Positions 45,470 to 56,427 of a DNA stretch of 64,000 nt are shown here, in pieces (the first letter of the stretch is position 1; every line of letters starts with the position of its first letter). The translations under genes were made by a program, and so were the position numbers. Under the pieces are notes generated by a model. It had not been told where the DNA came from. It ran no database searches and saw only the letters and a list, made by a program, of their open reading frames with translations. Source of the DNA: Neostapfia colusana. Taxonomy: Eukaryota; Streptophyta; Magnoliopsida; Poales; Poaceae. Where the stretch lies: positions 19,934,273 through 19,998,272 of the forward strand of contig JASWHV010000018.1 of the NCBI GenBank assembly GCA_030760725.1, given 5' to 3'.

Positions 45470-47554
45470 AGCAATAGTAGGACAGTCTCTTCTTTTTAAT
45501 AGATCCCATACAGTCCAGGAACAGCGCTCGGCGCAGCTAAGTCTTAGGGGACGGTCCAGGACTACGTTCAGCTTGGCTTGGTTCCGACCCTAAGCGCGTA
45601 GAGTCTTGCTTCCCTTTTTAATGGGGCGGGTCGCTGCCTCCATGTTTAGCCTGCCTTCCTCCTATGGGAATTTATAGGAAAAGAACCCGTCCTACTTTGC
45701 TCTTCCCTTGTGCTCATTCAAATTACGTATTAATTTTTATGACCGCACTTCCTGGGTATGTTCACCATACACTCAGCCCCCTTTTCCCGTTCTCACCTCT
45801 AGTCGGCATTTGCTATCCTGCCTGAGATGGTCGCGTTTGAGGTACCTGTCGATGGCCAGGGGGCCTCGGGCCCTCGGCACGTCGCGCACTAAAGTTCCCA
45901 AGCACCGTGCACCGGATCAGGATCGTAAGCCAAATAAGACTATGAGATAGGGAAGGGGGGAGCCTCAAGGAGAATTACGTTTCCCTTACTTGTGTGCAGG
46001 ACCCTTCAGCCTTGGCTCCCCGCAGGAGTATGGTAGGAGTACCCGAGCAATTGGCCACACCTACCAGGGGGCCGGTACGGGACCGCGCAAGACCGAGAGA
46101 TCCGGACCCCGTCCCCTCCGCAGGGGCGGGCTCCGGAGGCCCCACGTATGTGGCTGGGTCGGAGCCCCCCCTACTCAGCGGGTAGCTCTTGACCCGCCAC
46201 GTGGCCGGCAGAGATGGGCCTCGCCCCCTCCGCAGGGGTGAACTCCGGAGGCCCCACGTGTCTCGCGGGGCCGGACCTCTCTCTCCTCAGAGGGGAGCTC
46301 CGGGGCCGCCACGTGGTTGGCAGATCCGTACCTCCCTGTTCTCACGGGGCGAGTTCTAGAGACCTCCGGGGCCCTCAATACAATAAGCACCCGGGGAAGG
46401 TGTCTGTGTGGGGCTCCGAGATTGGTGAAGGCCTCTGAGCACCTTGCAGAGATAAGGGCTCGGCCAGGCAAAACCAAGAAGAAGATAAAAGTGCAACAAG
46501 CGCAAAAGGTCACAAGAGTCTGTTTATTCATGGCTCCATGAGCTGGACTACAGACTCAATAAAAAAAAGGAAAAAGAGAGATACAAGTCCTAGGGTTAGG
46601 GTTCCCCTGGCCCGCGCCGGAACCTAGAGGCTACAAGGGCGGTCACATTCCCGACTTCAGCCCTGGCGGTTTCCTCCCGCTCCACGACTCGAGCGCAGGG
46701 ATCACCTCGGCCACCTCCAGCACAAGGGCCGCTGTCATCTCCGGGCTGGGGCCAAGGGACACCTGAAGCCCTCCTCGGCGCTTCAGCAGTTTCCTTGGAG
46801 ACTCCATCGCTTGAAGCCTTCCTCGACGCATCAACAGTTTCCTCGGAGACTCCACCGCCTGAGGAGGGAGGACGCAATGTCTGGGAACCTTCAGCCTGTC
46901 ATCGCTCAAGAGGAGTCCCGTCGGGATGATGAGCCCGAGACCTCTTCGGGTCGCCACGAGACGGGGCGCCATCCCCAGAAGCAGGGCGTGCAGGCTCGTT
47001 GGATCCCTGACTCGGCGCAGACGCCGCCGTCGAATGAGATCGAGCGCGCTTCTCCTCCAGAGGCGGGTTAGAAGCCATGGCAGAAGACAAGGCCGTAGGA
47101 ACTCAAGGAAGGTGCAAGCGTTGGGAGGTTTTATAAGGGGAGCCTACCCGCGTTGCAGCTTCCCTTCGCACTTCCCAGGTGTGATTCAAAGCGATGCGAG
47201 ACTCTTCGAATACGCCGCTTGGGCAACCACTTCGGCTCCAAGACCGAGCGCCGATGACAAGTGGACCCAAGTCGTCCAGCTGAAGCGGTGGGCTAAGAAG
47301 TCAGTCTCCCAAGGAGACGAGCCGGCAAGGCGCTTCGGCGGTTCCCGAAAAAAGCGCTGCAACGTGCAGAAGTGGCAGCCTTGGGAACCGCCGCAGTAAA
47401 AGCAACCATCAAGTGGGCGCACGCTCCCACGATCCCGTGACTGTTCGTGCTCCGACAATGGTCGACGCGGGACTTAGAGAAAGTGCGCGGAACAGAAGAG
47501 ACGGAGGCCCCACCTCGGGCTCGCTATCTCCCCTGAGATGGGCCCGGGGGCCAC
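45470..47554 (+). other. 3' internal region of the Tat element
   Basis: About 2.1 kb between pol and the 3' LTR, a usual trait of Tat elements. It contains a four-unit G-box array (46110-46345) and, on the minus strand, a stop-poor segment 47090-46600 with MASNPPLEEKRARS. The latter may be a remnant of the antisense ORF known from some Tat elements, but there is no domain I recognise. It ends in the polypurine tract. Confidence 0.6.
46110..46345. repeat. G-box repeat array in the 3' internal region of the Tat element
   Basis: CACGTG at 46198, 46255 and 46310, with a variant CACGTA at about 46143, about 55 bp apart. The flanking blocks (GGGCTCCGGAGGCCC, GGGAGCTCCGG) are homologous to the LTR array. 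This is a third location of the same module within one element. Confidence 0.82.
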
Positions 47555-48640
47555 TGTCGGTACCCTCGATACGGGGTACCCTCGCGCACAGGGGGAAACG
47601 CCTAAGGACCTCGCCCTCCTCCGCAGGGAGAGCTACGAAGGCGCCACGTGTCCAACGGGGCCAGACCTCCCTCTCCTCAGAGGAGAGCTCCAGACTTGCT
47701 ACGTGGCCAGCAGAAGACGGACCTCCCCCCTCCGTGGGGAGAGCTCTGAAGGCTCCACGTGTCCCGCGGGGCCGGACCTCCCTCTTCTCAGAGGAGACCT
47801 CCAGGCCCGCCACGTGGCCAGCAGAAGCCGGACCTCTCCCCTCCGTGGGGGGAGCTCCGAAGGCTCCACGTGTCCCGTGGGGCCGGACCTCCCTCTCCTC
47901 AGAGGAGAGCTCCGGGCCCGCCACGTGGCCAGAAGGACGACGCTGCCTGCCCCCGCGCGGTAGGCAGCGGGCGTAAAGACGCACCATACCTTGTCCGTAC
48001 AAGGTATTCAAGACCCACGCCTTCCCAAGACGCAGAGACGCGAAGCACGCCTCTGTCAGGTGTCGTTGCACCCAGTCACGTCATAGACTGGCGCGCCGTG
48101 TCAGAGCCTGCCCGCCAATAAACACAGCAACAAGACATCCGCTGCCGCCCCGGGCGTCATCAACCACTATGACTAGCTTGCAGCATGGGCAGGGCGGCAG
48201 AACGAAGACTCGAAAGCCTTCACCAGAGACAACTACCGGCATAACTGCAGATACGGCAGTCGGCAAGCAATCTCCCCGGGACCACCTGTCGGGTCTCGGG
48301 CCCACCTTGTAAGCCACTCGAGCCTTGGACTATAAAAGGCTCGGGTAGGCAACGTTAGCAAGGGTTCGAACTCTGTGAACTCGCACTCTAGACTTCACTC
48401 ACCCTCAAGCTCAGGACTCCGGTTCTGAGCAGCAAGTAATACAGTGAGCACTTCTGCTCACCGTGGACTTGGGGTTTTACGCTCCAGCGGCCTGAACCAC
48501 GTAAAACTCGCCGTGTCAAGCTTCTCCCTCGCTCGTCCCTAACGCTAAAGCTCTCCGCAAGTGTTTAGCCCCTCCGAAAAAGAACCTCCGCGGGCTGCCC
48601 AGAGCAGGTCCGGGGGAAGTGTCGACCACACACTTCGACA
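47555..48640 (+). repeat. 3' LTR of the Tat element
   Basis: TGTCGGTACCC to CTTCGACA, followed by GTGGT. G-boxes at 47645, 47756, 47811, 47867 and 47922; the one expected near 47700 is mutated to TACGTG. Confidence 0.93.
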
Positions 48641-50989
48641 GTGGTGAAGCTGAAGAGGATGATTATAATGAATTGTCACATACGGTTGTTACTGAGGCAA
48701 CTGGTCAACCAGATGAAGGAGAGCATATAGAACATATAGTTCATCAGATGGTTGTTGAGGATAGGGATTATAGTAATGTTCCTGATTACGATTCATCCGA
48801 CGAAGAAGTTCAACCTCCTGTCCCTGCTGATTGAAGTAATCCAAATTTTGAAAACCTAAGAGTAACCTAAGGTTATCATTTGCCGTTGGATTCCCACGAC
48901 AATACGATAATAGTGGGGTCTCTTTTCAAAAATTATGAAGCTTTGCAAGATATTGTTAAATATTGATCTCTTTCAATGAAGATCGTTTAAAGTTTCTCGA
49001 TCCACTAAGAAACTTTATGATGTTGGATGCTTATCAACCAGTTACCCGTTTCGTGCTCGCGGATATGCAGAGAAATGGAGTAGCCTTTGGAAGTGTTCTA
49101 TTGTGATTGATCATTCGTGCGAGTTGCAATATCTTGAAAAATGCAATACTGCTCTAACATCAATGTTTGTTGCAAATCACATGTATGCTCGTATCGTTGA
49201 TAATATTTCTTTTGAGCCTAAATCTATTATCAACACAATTGAGCAAGATTTTAAGTACACAATAAGTTACTCTAAAGCTTGGAAGGTGAAACAGAATGTT
49301 ATTGAGGCAAGATTTGGTACTTATGAAGCATCTTATGATAATCTTCAGAAATTACTTAATACTATCAGAAGTCGGAATGTTGGTACAGCCGTGGATATCG
49401 TGGATGTTCCAAACCCTCGATATGCTCGGAAACTTATTCTTCACCGTGCATTGTTTTTACTAGGTCAATGCATAAATGCATTTCGATATGGTAGGCTCGT
49501 TCTGTGTATGGATGGCACATTTCTAACCGGAAAATATAAAGGTCAAATTCTCATAGCTATTGGAGTTGATGGCGATAATCAAATTTTACCTGTGGCCTTT
49601 ACATTTGTGGAGAGTGAAAATACTGACAGTTGGTACTAGTTTTTGAAACGGATTAGAGTTGATGTAGTTCAAGACCGAGAAAATGTATGTGTCATACACG
49701 ACTGTCACGCTGGCTTGTTGAAGGCAATAACGGATATTAAATACGGCTGCGCAGAGAGCTCTCTCACACCAGTTTGGCCGTATATACAATCAAGGTGGTG
49801 TATGAGGCACTTGGGTGCAAATTTTTATAGTCACTTCAAGAACAAACAGCTCATGAACATGTTTAAGCGTCTCTGTAGTCAAAATCAAGAGAGAAAGTTC
49901 AATGCTTTATGGCGTCGTCTTGATGAGTTCATTAATAAACAAACCGATGATTTACTTGGACGGGATAGTAATGAAGACGCCTCTGATCCACTCTCCAGCG
50001 TTCCTTCAACTAAACAGACTATATCTCGTAGGGCTGGATCATTTATCATATGTTTCTCACATTAGATTCATAATGAGCCGAAAGAGAAAGGGTCATTGTT
50101 ATATGACACACATGGTGCTAGGTACGGAATTATGACAACTAATTTAGCAGAGGTATGTAATTATTTATTATACTTTAACTATATCTTAACAATGGTAAGA
50201 CTATAAACTAATGCAACTTTCATATAGGTCTACAACTTTGTACTACGCGGGTCAAGAGTTTTACCACTAATTGGTATCGTTGAAGGAATAATGAATGGAA
50301 CGATGAAATACTTCCGTGAGCGTTTTGCAAAAGCTTCTCTATTAATGGCTGATCCTAATTTAGTCTTCTCAAGATTTGTTTGTGACTACATGGACGAGAA
50401 GATTAAAAAGGCTCATTTGCACAGTGTTAAACAAACTAGAACTGTGCAGAACAGGTTTGAGATCACATGCAGAGACAGAGGCAGACATTGTGCCACGAGT
50501 GAACGGAATGTGCATGAGTGCATTCTTCGTGAGAACTCTGCCATATGTACATGTATGAAGCCAAAGCTACTGCATAGACATTGTTCTCATGTCATTCCTG
50601 CCTGCAGTCGGAGTCAATTATCTCCAACTATATATGTGTCACAATATTTTTTGAAGGAGACTTTGCACATAACCTAGCACGCAGAGATATTTGGTTACCA
50701 GATTTTTGGTGCATTCACCAACGATCCTGGACCACAATTCGAAAGAGGCCCTGATTATCTGAGGTTGAAGCAGACTCGTGGCCATCGTAAAACTCGATGT
50801 ATTAGAAATGATATGAATGAGGTCTCATCGTCGCAACAAGTGAGATGTAGCAACTGTAACGAAGTTGGCCATAGTTATATGATTTGCGTTCGGCGTAATG
50901 TTCCTGGAGCAGCAGAAGCAGGACCTTCAGGAAATCCATATGACGGGCGGTGTCCTCATGCTCGTCGCTCACGGCGGGATGATCAATAA
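48641..50989 (+). pseudogene. MULE transposase gene, 3' part: DDE core, SWIM and CCHC fingers
   Basis: The reading continues the split gene. An acidic stretch ends in TGA (48832-48834, where a tryptophan is usual), followed by decayed sequence and then the MULE core. That core has KAWKVKQNVIEARFG, the first aspartate in MDGTFLTGKYKG (49508), the second in VIHDCHAGL (49695, usually SDRHAGL) and the acidic residue in MTTNLAE (50132-50150). An intron of 78 bp with GT...AG lies at 50151-50228. Next come a SWIM finger (CTCMKPKLLHRHCSH, about 50550-50600) and a CCHC knuckle (CSNCNEVGHSYMIC, 50850-50890). In-frame stops sit at 49637, 50063 and 50675. The enzyme would cut and join transposon ends. 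Confidence 0.9.
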
Positions 50990-51121
50990 TTGGATTTGTA
51001 ATATTTTTGTTTTAACGTCATCATGTATTACAAATTTCGTTGTTTAAGAACAATATTGTTCGTTAAGACTTTACGTAAGTTAATAATGAATAACAATTTC
51101 ATGTATTTCAACCCTGTAGCC

Positions 51122-53786
51122 ATGACCGCGAGTGACAGTGGCACTTATGAGCTCTTGGACACTCAGTTCGACCCTCGACACCGCTCATACTTGAGCAGTG
51201 TTCGAGGAGTCGAACTCACCACGATGCGGCCTAGGGTGCCGAAGACGCTGTTACACCTGGACGATAGGTGGATCGACAGGTACGAAATTGTATAATTAAC
51301 TAAATAATAAATGTTAGATTGTTTCATAGTAATTTAATATCGTGTATTGCAGGTTGAGTGCAGCGGGGCTCCTACCACTATGTAGGATGTTGGAGCCCCA
51401 AGTAATGGAACGGTCTAAAGAAAAGTCCATGCGACTAACCTACGACCGTTCCCTACTTACTGCGTTGGTCGACCGTTGGAGACCAGATACACATACTTTC
51501 CACATGCCTTGTGGAGAGATGACAGTCACGCTTGATGACGTGTCCTACCTGCTAGGGCTTCCGCTCGCCGGGCAGGCCGTTTGTAGGCCCGACTTGTCGG
51601 ACAGATGGCGTGAGGACCTACATGCCCGTTTCTCTGGCGTCGTGCTACGCCCGAGATACACTCAGAGGCACGGACCGGTGAGACCGATCACAGATAGACA
51701 AGACCACGGTCCGCCGAAGACTTGGTTGCAGCAGTTTGAGGTAAGTTTATTTGGATTTTTTATATAATATGTCGTCATTACTAATTAATATAACAATACG
51801 AAATTATTTGTTCCTTTTAGCCCAAAAATATCCACCCGGACGCGGATGAGTACATGATCTCCAGACACTTGGGGGCGTACCTTCTGTGGCTTTTTGGGTG
51901 GATCCTGTTCATAGACTCGCACGGCGACACGGTCGACAAGCGTCTGATCTACTTTGCCACAGAGATAGCGGATAACCCCCCTCACGCAGTTCCGTAGTAC
52001 AGTTGGGGTTCAGCTGTGCTAGCAGCCACGTATCGAGGTCTTTGTACGACATGTACAAAGGTAAGTTACTATAAACACATTATTCAAAACTTGTCATTTC
52101 TTAACCAAATGACATTTAATATTTCTATTGTTCATAGGTGGCGACGGATGGCATACTGTCTGGTTGTTCGTTGTTGCTGATCCTCTGGGCGTACTAGCGT
52201 TTCTCGATAGGTCGGCCTAGGGTGGACGTCACCCCATACGGTGATGCCTTGTATGGGAACTCCCAGGAGGACAGGCCAACGATGGGTAAATTGTAGACTC
52301 GACGCAGGGTACGTAAACTTGTAAAACATGTATATTCATTATTAACATAACTATATGTTTCGTTATAATATTTTTTCAGCGTACTTGGGGTGACGACACC
52401 GTGCACAGAGGTTACCCGGAGTATACGATGTCATTTGACCGCCTACAGGCGGACAGTGACGTCATATGGACTCCGTTCTCGTATGAGGTCGTGGAGCGTC
52501 GCGCACCCGCTGGGTTGTCGTCGTTGTGCACGAGAGATGCGCATGTGTGGTGGACATGGAAGGCTCTTGTGTACGACATCTGCGTGGAGGAGTACTCTCC
52601 TCACAGAGTTATGCGACAATTCGGACGATAGCAGGTCTTCCCAGTTCCTAGGGGTCTCGCAGTTGCGCCTACTACACACACGTAAATACTTTGCTTTATT
52701 TATATTTAACTTACATAAGTTTTAATCGCTGAGAAACATTATTTTTTCCTCGCAGGCACACACAGAAGGGTTTCTGTATGCCCATTTTGTAGCCTCGCAT
52801 GAAGGCTTGGGTACAGCAGTGAGCAGAGGCACCTCAGGACGTAATCACGGATGCCTACACGTTAAGCGCGGAATCGTACAATGAGTACCTACGTTGATAC
52901 GTCTGTCGTACACGTACACGAGTTTCGTACATCCCAGTAGAGCCGGAGGCACACGTCGCGTCGACGACAGACACATATCCTCGACACAGAGATCGTAACA
53001 CTTTACTAGCAGTAAGCTTCTAATTACTATTTTCTTAGTTGCGTAAGTTTTATTATAATTTGTTTTACTTACATGTTTTCGTTTACAGTTTCAGATGCTT
53101 AGGAGTGCCGAGATCGATGCGAGGGCTATGGTATAAAGGGCGGATCAGGGCTTGCACATCCTGGCAGAAGAGAACACAACGGCTTGGAAAAAATGCATAA
53201 GTACATCGCCGACGCCATCAAGCATATGTCTTTCTCATGCACGGAGTCTTGTCGTCAAGACTCCTCCGAACAGCAGCCGTTCTACGCACCGGCGATGACT
53301 GTTCCACCGCCAGGTACGACATAGATATATTACTGATTTATACAAATAGGTTCAACATAGTCATTAATATTGTTTTATGTGCAATGCTTTCGACGTGTCC
53401 CGGTGACATTGTTGGGACATCCAACTGGTGCAGTGGTACGTGTCACTTTAATTTATATTATTAATCTTTATAGATATTCAATAATTTGACAAATAACATG
53501 TTTTGTAGGTTTTGAGGACCCATCTTACAGGTCCGATGCTACGCAGCAGGATTTGAGAGCCTCCTTTGACTGGGAAGTGTATGTTGCCGATGCTATGGCG
53601 GACACGCTTCCTGAGACGCAAGGAGCTCTGGAGCCGACGCAACCAACGCAGCCGATGGACGACGCGACCCCGCCAACACCTCCTAGGCCCAGAAACCCTT
53701 CTAATCCGCTGACTTACGATGCAGACCACGTACGCGCGGCACGTAGGGCTGCCAGGGGTGCACGTGGAAAGCGTGCTAGGCATTGA
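51122..53786 (+). pseudogene. Plant mobile domain (PMD, MAIN/MAIL-like) gene inside MULE-1
   Basis: About nine exons with GT...AG borders: 51122-51279, 51353-51740, 51821-52060, 52138-52308, 52380-52681, 52756-53011, 53089-53313, an uncertain one ending 53435, and 53509-53786. PMD hallmarks are clear: LDDRWIDRLSAAGLLPLCRM, MTVTLDDVSYLLGLPLAG, HLGAYLLWLFG, YSWGSAVLAATYRGLC and RPRVDVTPYG. The C-terminus is basic (ARRAARGARGKRARH). Stops TAG at 51996 and others (for example 52206 and 52629) show decay. PMD proteins of host genes act in transcription and silencing of repeats; the domain is also known in transposons. It starts 133 bp after the transposase stop with no palindromic array between, so the two may have been co-transcribed (inference). 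Confidence 0.85.
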
Positions 53787-53957
53787 TTTATTGTGTAATT
53801 TATTTTTTGTTTTTGTTTCACTCTATGTATCATATCTTTTACGATAATGAATTTATATCTCTACTTTGCACTTTACTTTATGTCACAAATAATAACTCTT
53901 TTAATATCAAAATACCCAACTACAAATGAAAAAGTGTTCCTGATAACGGTTCAAAAT

Positions 53958-54132
53958 CGTCCACGAGTTGGACGAGTAGTCCACGACGTGTACGACTCGT
54001 CCATATAATAAACGAGTCGTCCACGACGTGGACGACTCTTCCATATAACAAATGAGTCGTCCACGACGTGGACGATTCGTCCATATAATAAACGAGTCGT
54101 CCACGGGGTGGACGACATTAGCCCTATAAAAG
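53958..54132 (+). promoter_or_regulatory. Palindromic array and TATA box of the GRF-1 gene
   Basis: Four tandem units of about 40 bp contain GTCGTCCACGACGTGGACGA palindromes separated by CTCGTCCATATAATAAACGA-like spacers. A CTATAAAAG box follows at 54124-54132, and the ATG lies about 60 bp further. The layout repeats that before the transposase gene and is matched in MULE-2 (58881-58965). Confidence 0.8.
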
Positions 54133-54193
54133 TCGTAGAGCCTTGAAGAGTCACCATTACAAACTGAGAGTGAGCGAAGAGAGTACTAAAACA

Positions 54194-54745
54194 ATGGCGA
54201 GCAGAGGTCGTGGTAGGATAGAGGTGGAAAACATTAGATCGGTGTGTCCTGACTACTTGGTGGGTGGTCCTGATTGGTATGAACCACCGGCAGACAAATT
54301 CCCAGTTCTAAGCAAGAGTGATTTTGGTGTGTTCAACCATCTTCGTCCATATGATAGCACGAAACAAGAGTGGCCCAAATGCCACTGTGGCATTGATTGT
54401 GTTGTGCAAATGAGGGATGGAAGGGAGGGCAGCGGTCATCGATTCTTTCGTTGCCCTAACGGTGGAGTAAGTTCAAAATACATATATTAATTTTTGGTAA
54501 ATTATTGTCATTTTTGACCATATTTTACTTTTTATCTAGTATTACTTCGATGATGATAATTGCGGATATACATCTGGGTTGACCCACCGCCAATCAAGCC
54601 AACTGAAGATCACATTAAATATTTATAAGATCCAAACCGAGAGATGGTTGGTGAACTAGCGGAAATGGAGTCACAGCTATTCGAGTACATAGGTGCTACG
54701 CCCGTCTACGACAACAAGGATTACGAATGTCCTCACCACAAGTAA
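54194..54745 (+). pseudogene. GRF-type zinc finger/coiled-coil gene (GRF-1) of MULE-1
   Basis: Exon 1 (54194-54466) encodes MASRGRGRIEVENI, a conserved DYLVGGPDWYEPP segment and a GRF-type finger, CHCGIDCVV...HRFFRCPNGG. A 73-bp GT...AG intron follows. Exon 2 (54540-54745) carries YFDDDNCGY, then, after an apparent 1-nt frame error, WVDPPPIKPTEDHIKYL, a stop where Q is expected (MULE-2 has CAA there), and a short coiled coil REMVGELAEMESQLFEYIG ending CPHHK. GRF fingers bind single-stranded nucleic acid in several repair enzymes (family knowledge); the role in the transposon is unknown. MULE-2 has a clear homologue. Confidence 0.82.
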
Positions 54746-54903
54746 ACCATAACCGTTAGAACTAGGTTTCACTAATGTGGAGCAACATGTATGCTCGCAA
54801 TTTATCTTTGTAATGTATGATCTTGTACTAAGAATTTTAATAAATATTGACGAGAGTAACTATTATTGTTCTATAATTTTCTCACTGTAGTGAAATGAAG
54901 TGT

Positions 54904-55232
54904 TGATGGACGAGAGTAACTATTATTTTCCACCTAATAGACGAGTCGTACAACTAATAGACGAGTCGAATAATTGATGGATGAGTAGTACAAGTGATGG
55001 ACTAGTCGTCCACCTACTAGACAACTCATCCACATGGTGGATGACTCGTGCACCTGATGGACGAGTCATACAAATAATGGACTAGCTGTACTGCTGATAG
55101 ACTAGTCGTCCACATAGTGGACGACTCGTCCACCTGTTCGATGAGTCATACAACTGATGTACTAGTCGTCCACGTACTGGACGAATCGTCCACCTGGTGG
55201 ACGAATCATCTATCTTCGATTGTCTATTTAAG
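54904..55232 (+). promoter_or_regulatory. Degenerate GTCCAC repeat array and TATA box of the GRF-2 gene
   Basis: About fifteen units of roughly 20 bp (variants of GGTGGACGACTCGTCCACCT) cover 54904-55207 and are more diverged than the other arrays. A CTATTTAAG box lies at 55224-55232, 54 bp before the ATG. The same arrangement is found in MULE-2 (57801-57975). Confidence 0.72.
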
Positions 55233-55285
55233 AGTACTCCGGACATTTGCCACAACCACACTCCACAGACCCAACTCTCGCGGAC

Positions 55286-55929
55286 ATGGACTCACTGTAC
55301 TCACCACCAAATCAAAAAGAGAGTTCGCGTTCCAGAGGGATTACAACCGCCAATGTGTCCATGTGGCACTGATTGTCAGTTCGTGAAAGATTTAAGGATG
55401 GGAGTCACTTACGGTTTGGGACTATGGATGTGCAACAACTATGAATATGATCCCCCGCATAGGACCACGCCATTTTTCCCGAATGGTAGACGTCAGGTAA
55501 CATGTTTACTTCACGTATTCGTATTTTAGCTCTAATATTGATAACAACATATAACTAATCATGCAGTCTTCACCGCCCCTTTGTGATTTCACCCGGTACA
55601 TCGACAACGAACAAACACCGGAAGACGTCGAGTACGTACACGCGATGCACAGAGCTACCTGGGACAAGTTTCACTATGAGATGGAGTTTGAAAAGCGGGT
55701 TGAGCAGGAGAGCAAGGATGCGGCTGAACAGGCGGAGCGTCGGCACAAATATCAGGAAGAACTTCAAAGAATCGACGAAAAGTATCGTCGTCGGGCTCGG
55801 GAGGAAGAACGCATTGCTCGCCAGGCGACAGAGGATGAACGGGAGCGCTTATGCGAGAGAGCACGTCAAGTAAGGGATGTCGGGCCGGATGCATTGCGCA
55901 AGAGAAAATATCCCCGTAGCACTCAGTAG
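55286..55929 (+). pseudogene. Zinc finger/coiled-coil gene (GRF-2) of MULE-1
   Basis: Exon 1 (55286-55496) starts MDSLYSPPNQKE; a 2-nt loss in a GAGAGAG run relative to MULE-2 then shifts the frame. The conserved frame continues as VPEGLQPPMCPCGTDCQFVKDL...GLWMCNNYEYDPP, a short C.CG.DC...C finger of the GRF kind. A 70-bp GT...AG intron leads to exon 2 (55567-55929). That exon is open and encodes FTRYIDNEQTPEDVEYV followed by a long E/R-rich coiled coil, ending KRKYPRSTQ. Function is unknown; probably a DNA- or RNA-binding accessory protein of the transposon. Confidence 0.78.
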
Positions 55930-56251
55930 AATCTATATTTGCAATTTAATAAACTTCGTAATGTATCCGAATATTTTAAATCAAGTGCTGCTGTTATTTT
56001 GCTAAATTTAGTTACATTTACATCCATAACAAGAAATAATAAAATTTATGATCGTGTTACATAATTCAAAATTCCGTAACATAGAATCTATTAAACAAAA
56101 ATCAAATTAAACAATTTACATAAAATTATAACACAATATACTACATTAAATTCTGTAAAAACATTTTGTAAAAATGTCTCTAAGCATTTAAATTGATGCT
56201 AAAAACCTAATCTTATAATATTTGCTGCAGAGAGCAATCAAGCCTCCTGGC
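55930..56251 (+). other. AT-rich 3' region of MULE-1
   Basis: About 320 bp of AT-rich DNA after GRF-2, holding its 3' UTR. Nothing else is seen. Confidence 0.5.
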
Positions 56252-56393
56252 CTGTCGTCCACGGCGCGGATGGCAGGATGGTCCACGTGGCCTAGTCATC
56301 CACACTGTGGACGACAGGGCTGCATACGTGGCCCAATCGTCCACGGCGTGTACGACAGGACGTCCACGTGGATAAATCGTCCACGCCGTGGAC
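56252..56393. repeat. Palindromic subterminal array at the MULE-1 3' end
   Basis: Four palindromes of the CCTGTCGTCCACG/CGTGGACGACAGG family alternate with half-sites GTCCACGTGG. It mirrors the array next to the left TIR, as expected for transposase binding sites at both ends. Confidence 0.8.
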
Positions 56394-56427
56394 GATTGAG
56401 TGGCTAGTTTTACAAATAAATTTTTTT

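Larger units (their letters stand above)
38119..48640 (+). mobile_element. Tat-lineage Ty3/gypsy retrotransposon (RIRE2/Retand-like), nested in the MULE transposase
   Basis: LTRs of 1085 and 1086 bp (TGTCGGTA...CTTCGACA) and a perfect 5-bp duplication GTGGT (38114-38118 and 48641-48645). The internal order is gag, protease, RT, RNase H, a second RNase H, integrase, then a 2-kb 3' region before the polypurine tract. The duplicated RNase H, the large 3' region and a polypurine tract TGGGCCCGGGGGCCAC (47539-47554) fit the Tat lineage. The coding region keeps one frame but carries twelve stops. The LTRs differ by a few percent by eye, mostly by transitions. Confidence 0.93.

Noticed and set aside
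53958..54132. CRISPR-like array of palindromic repeats and spacers
   Set aside because: The setting is a plant transposon; spacers are near-identical, no cas genes exist, and the array ends in a TATA box before a gene.
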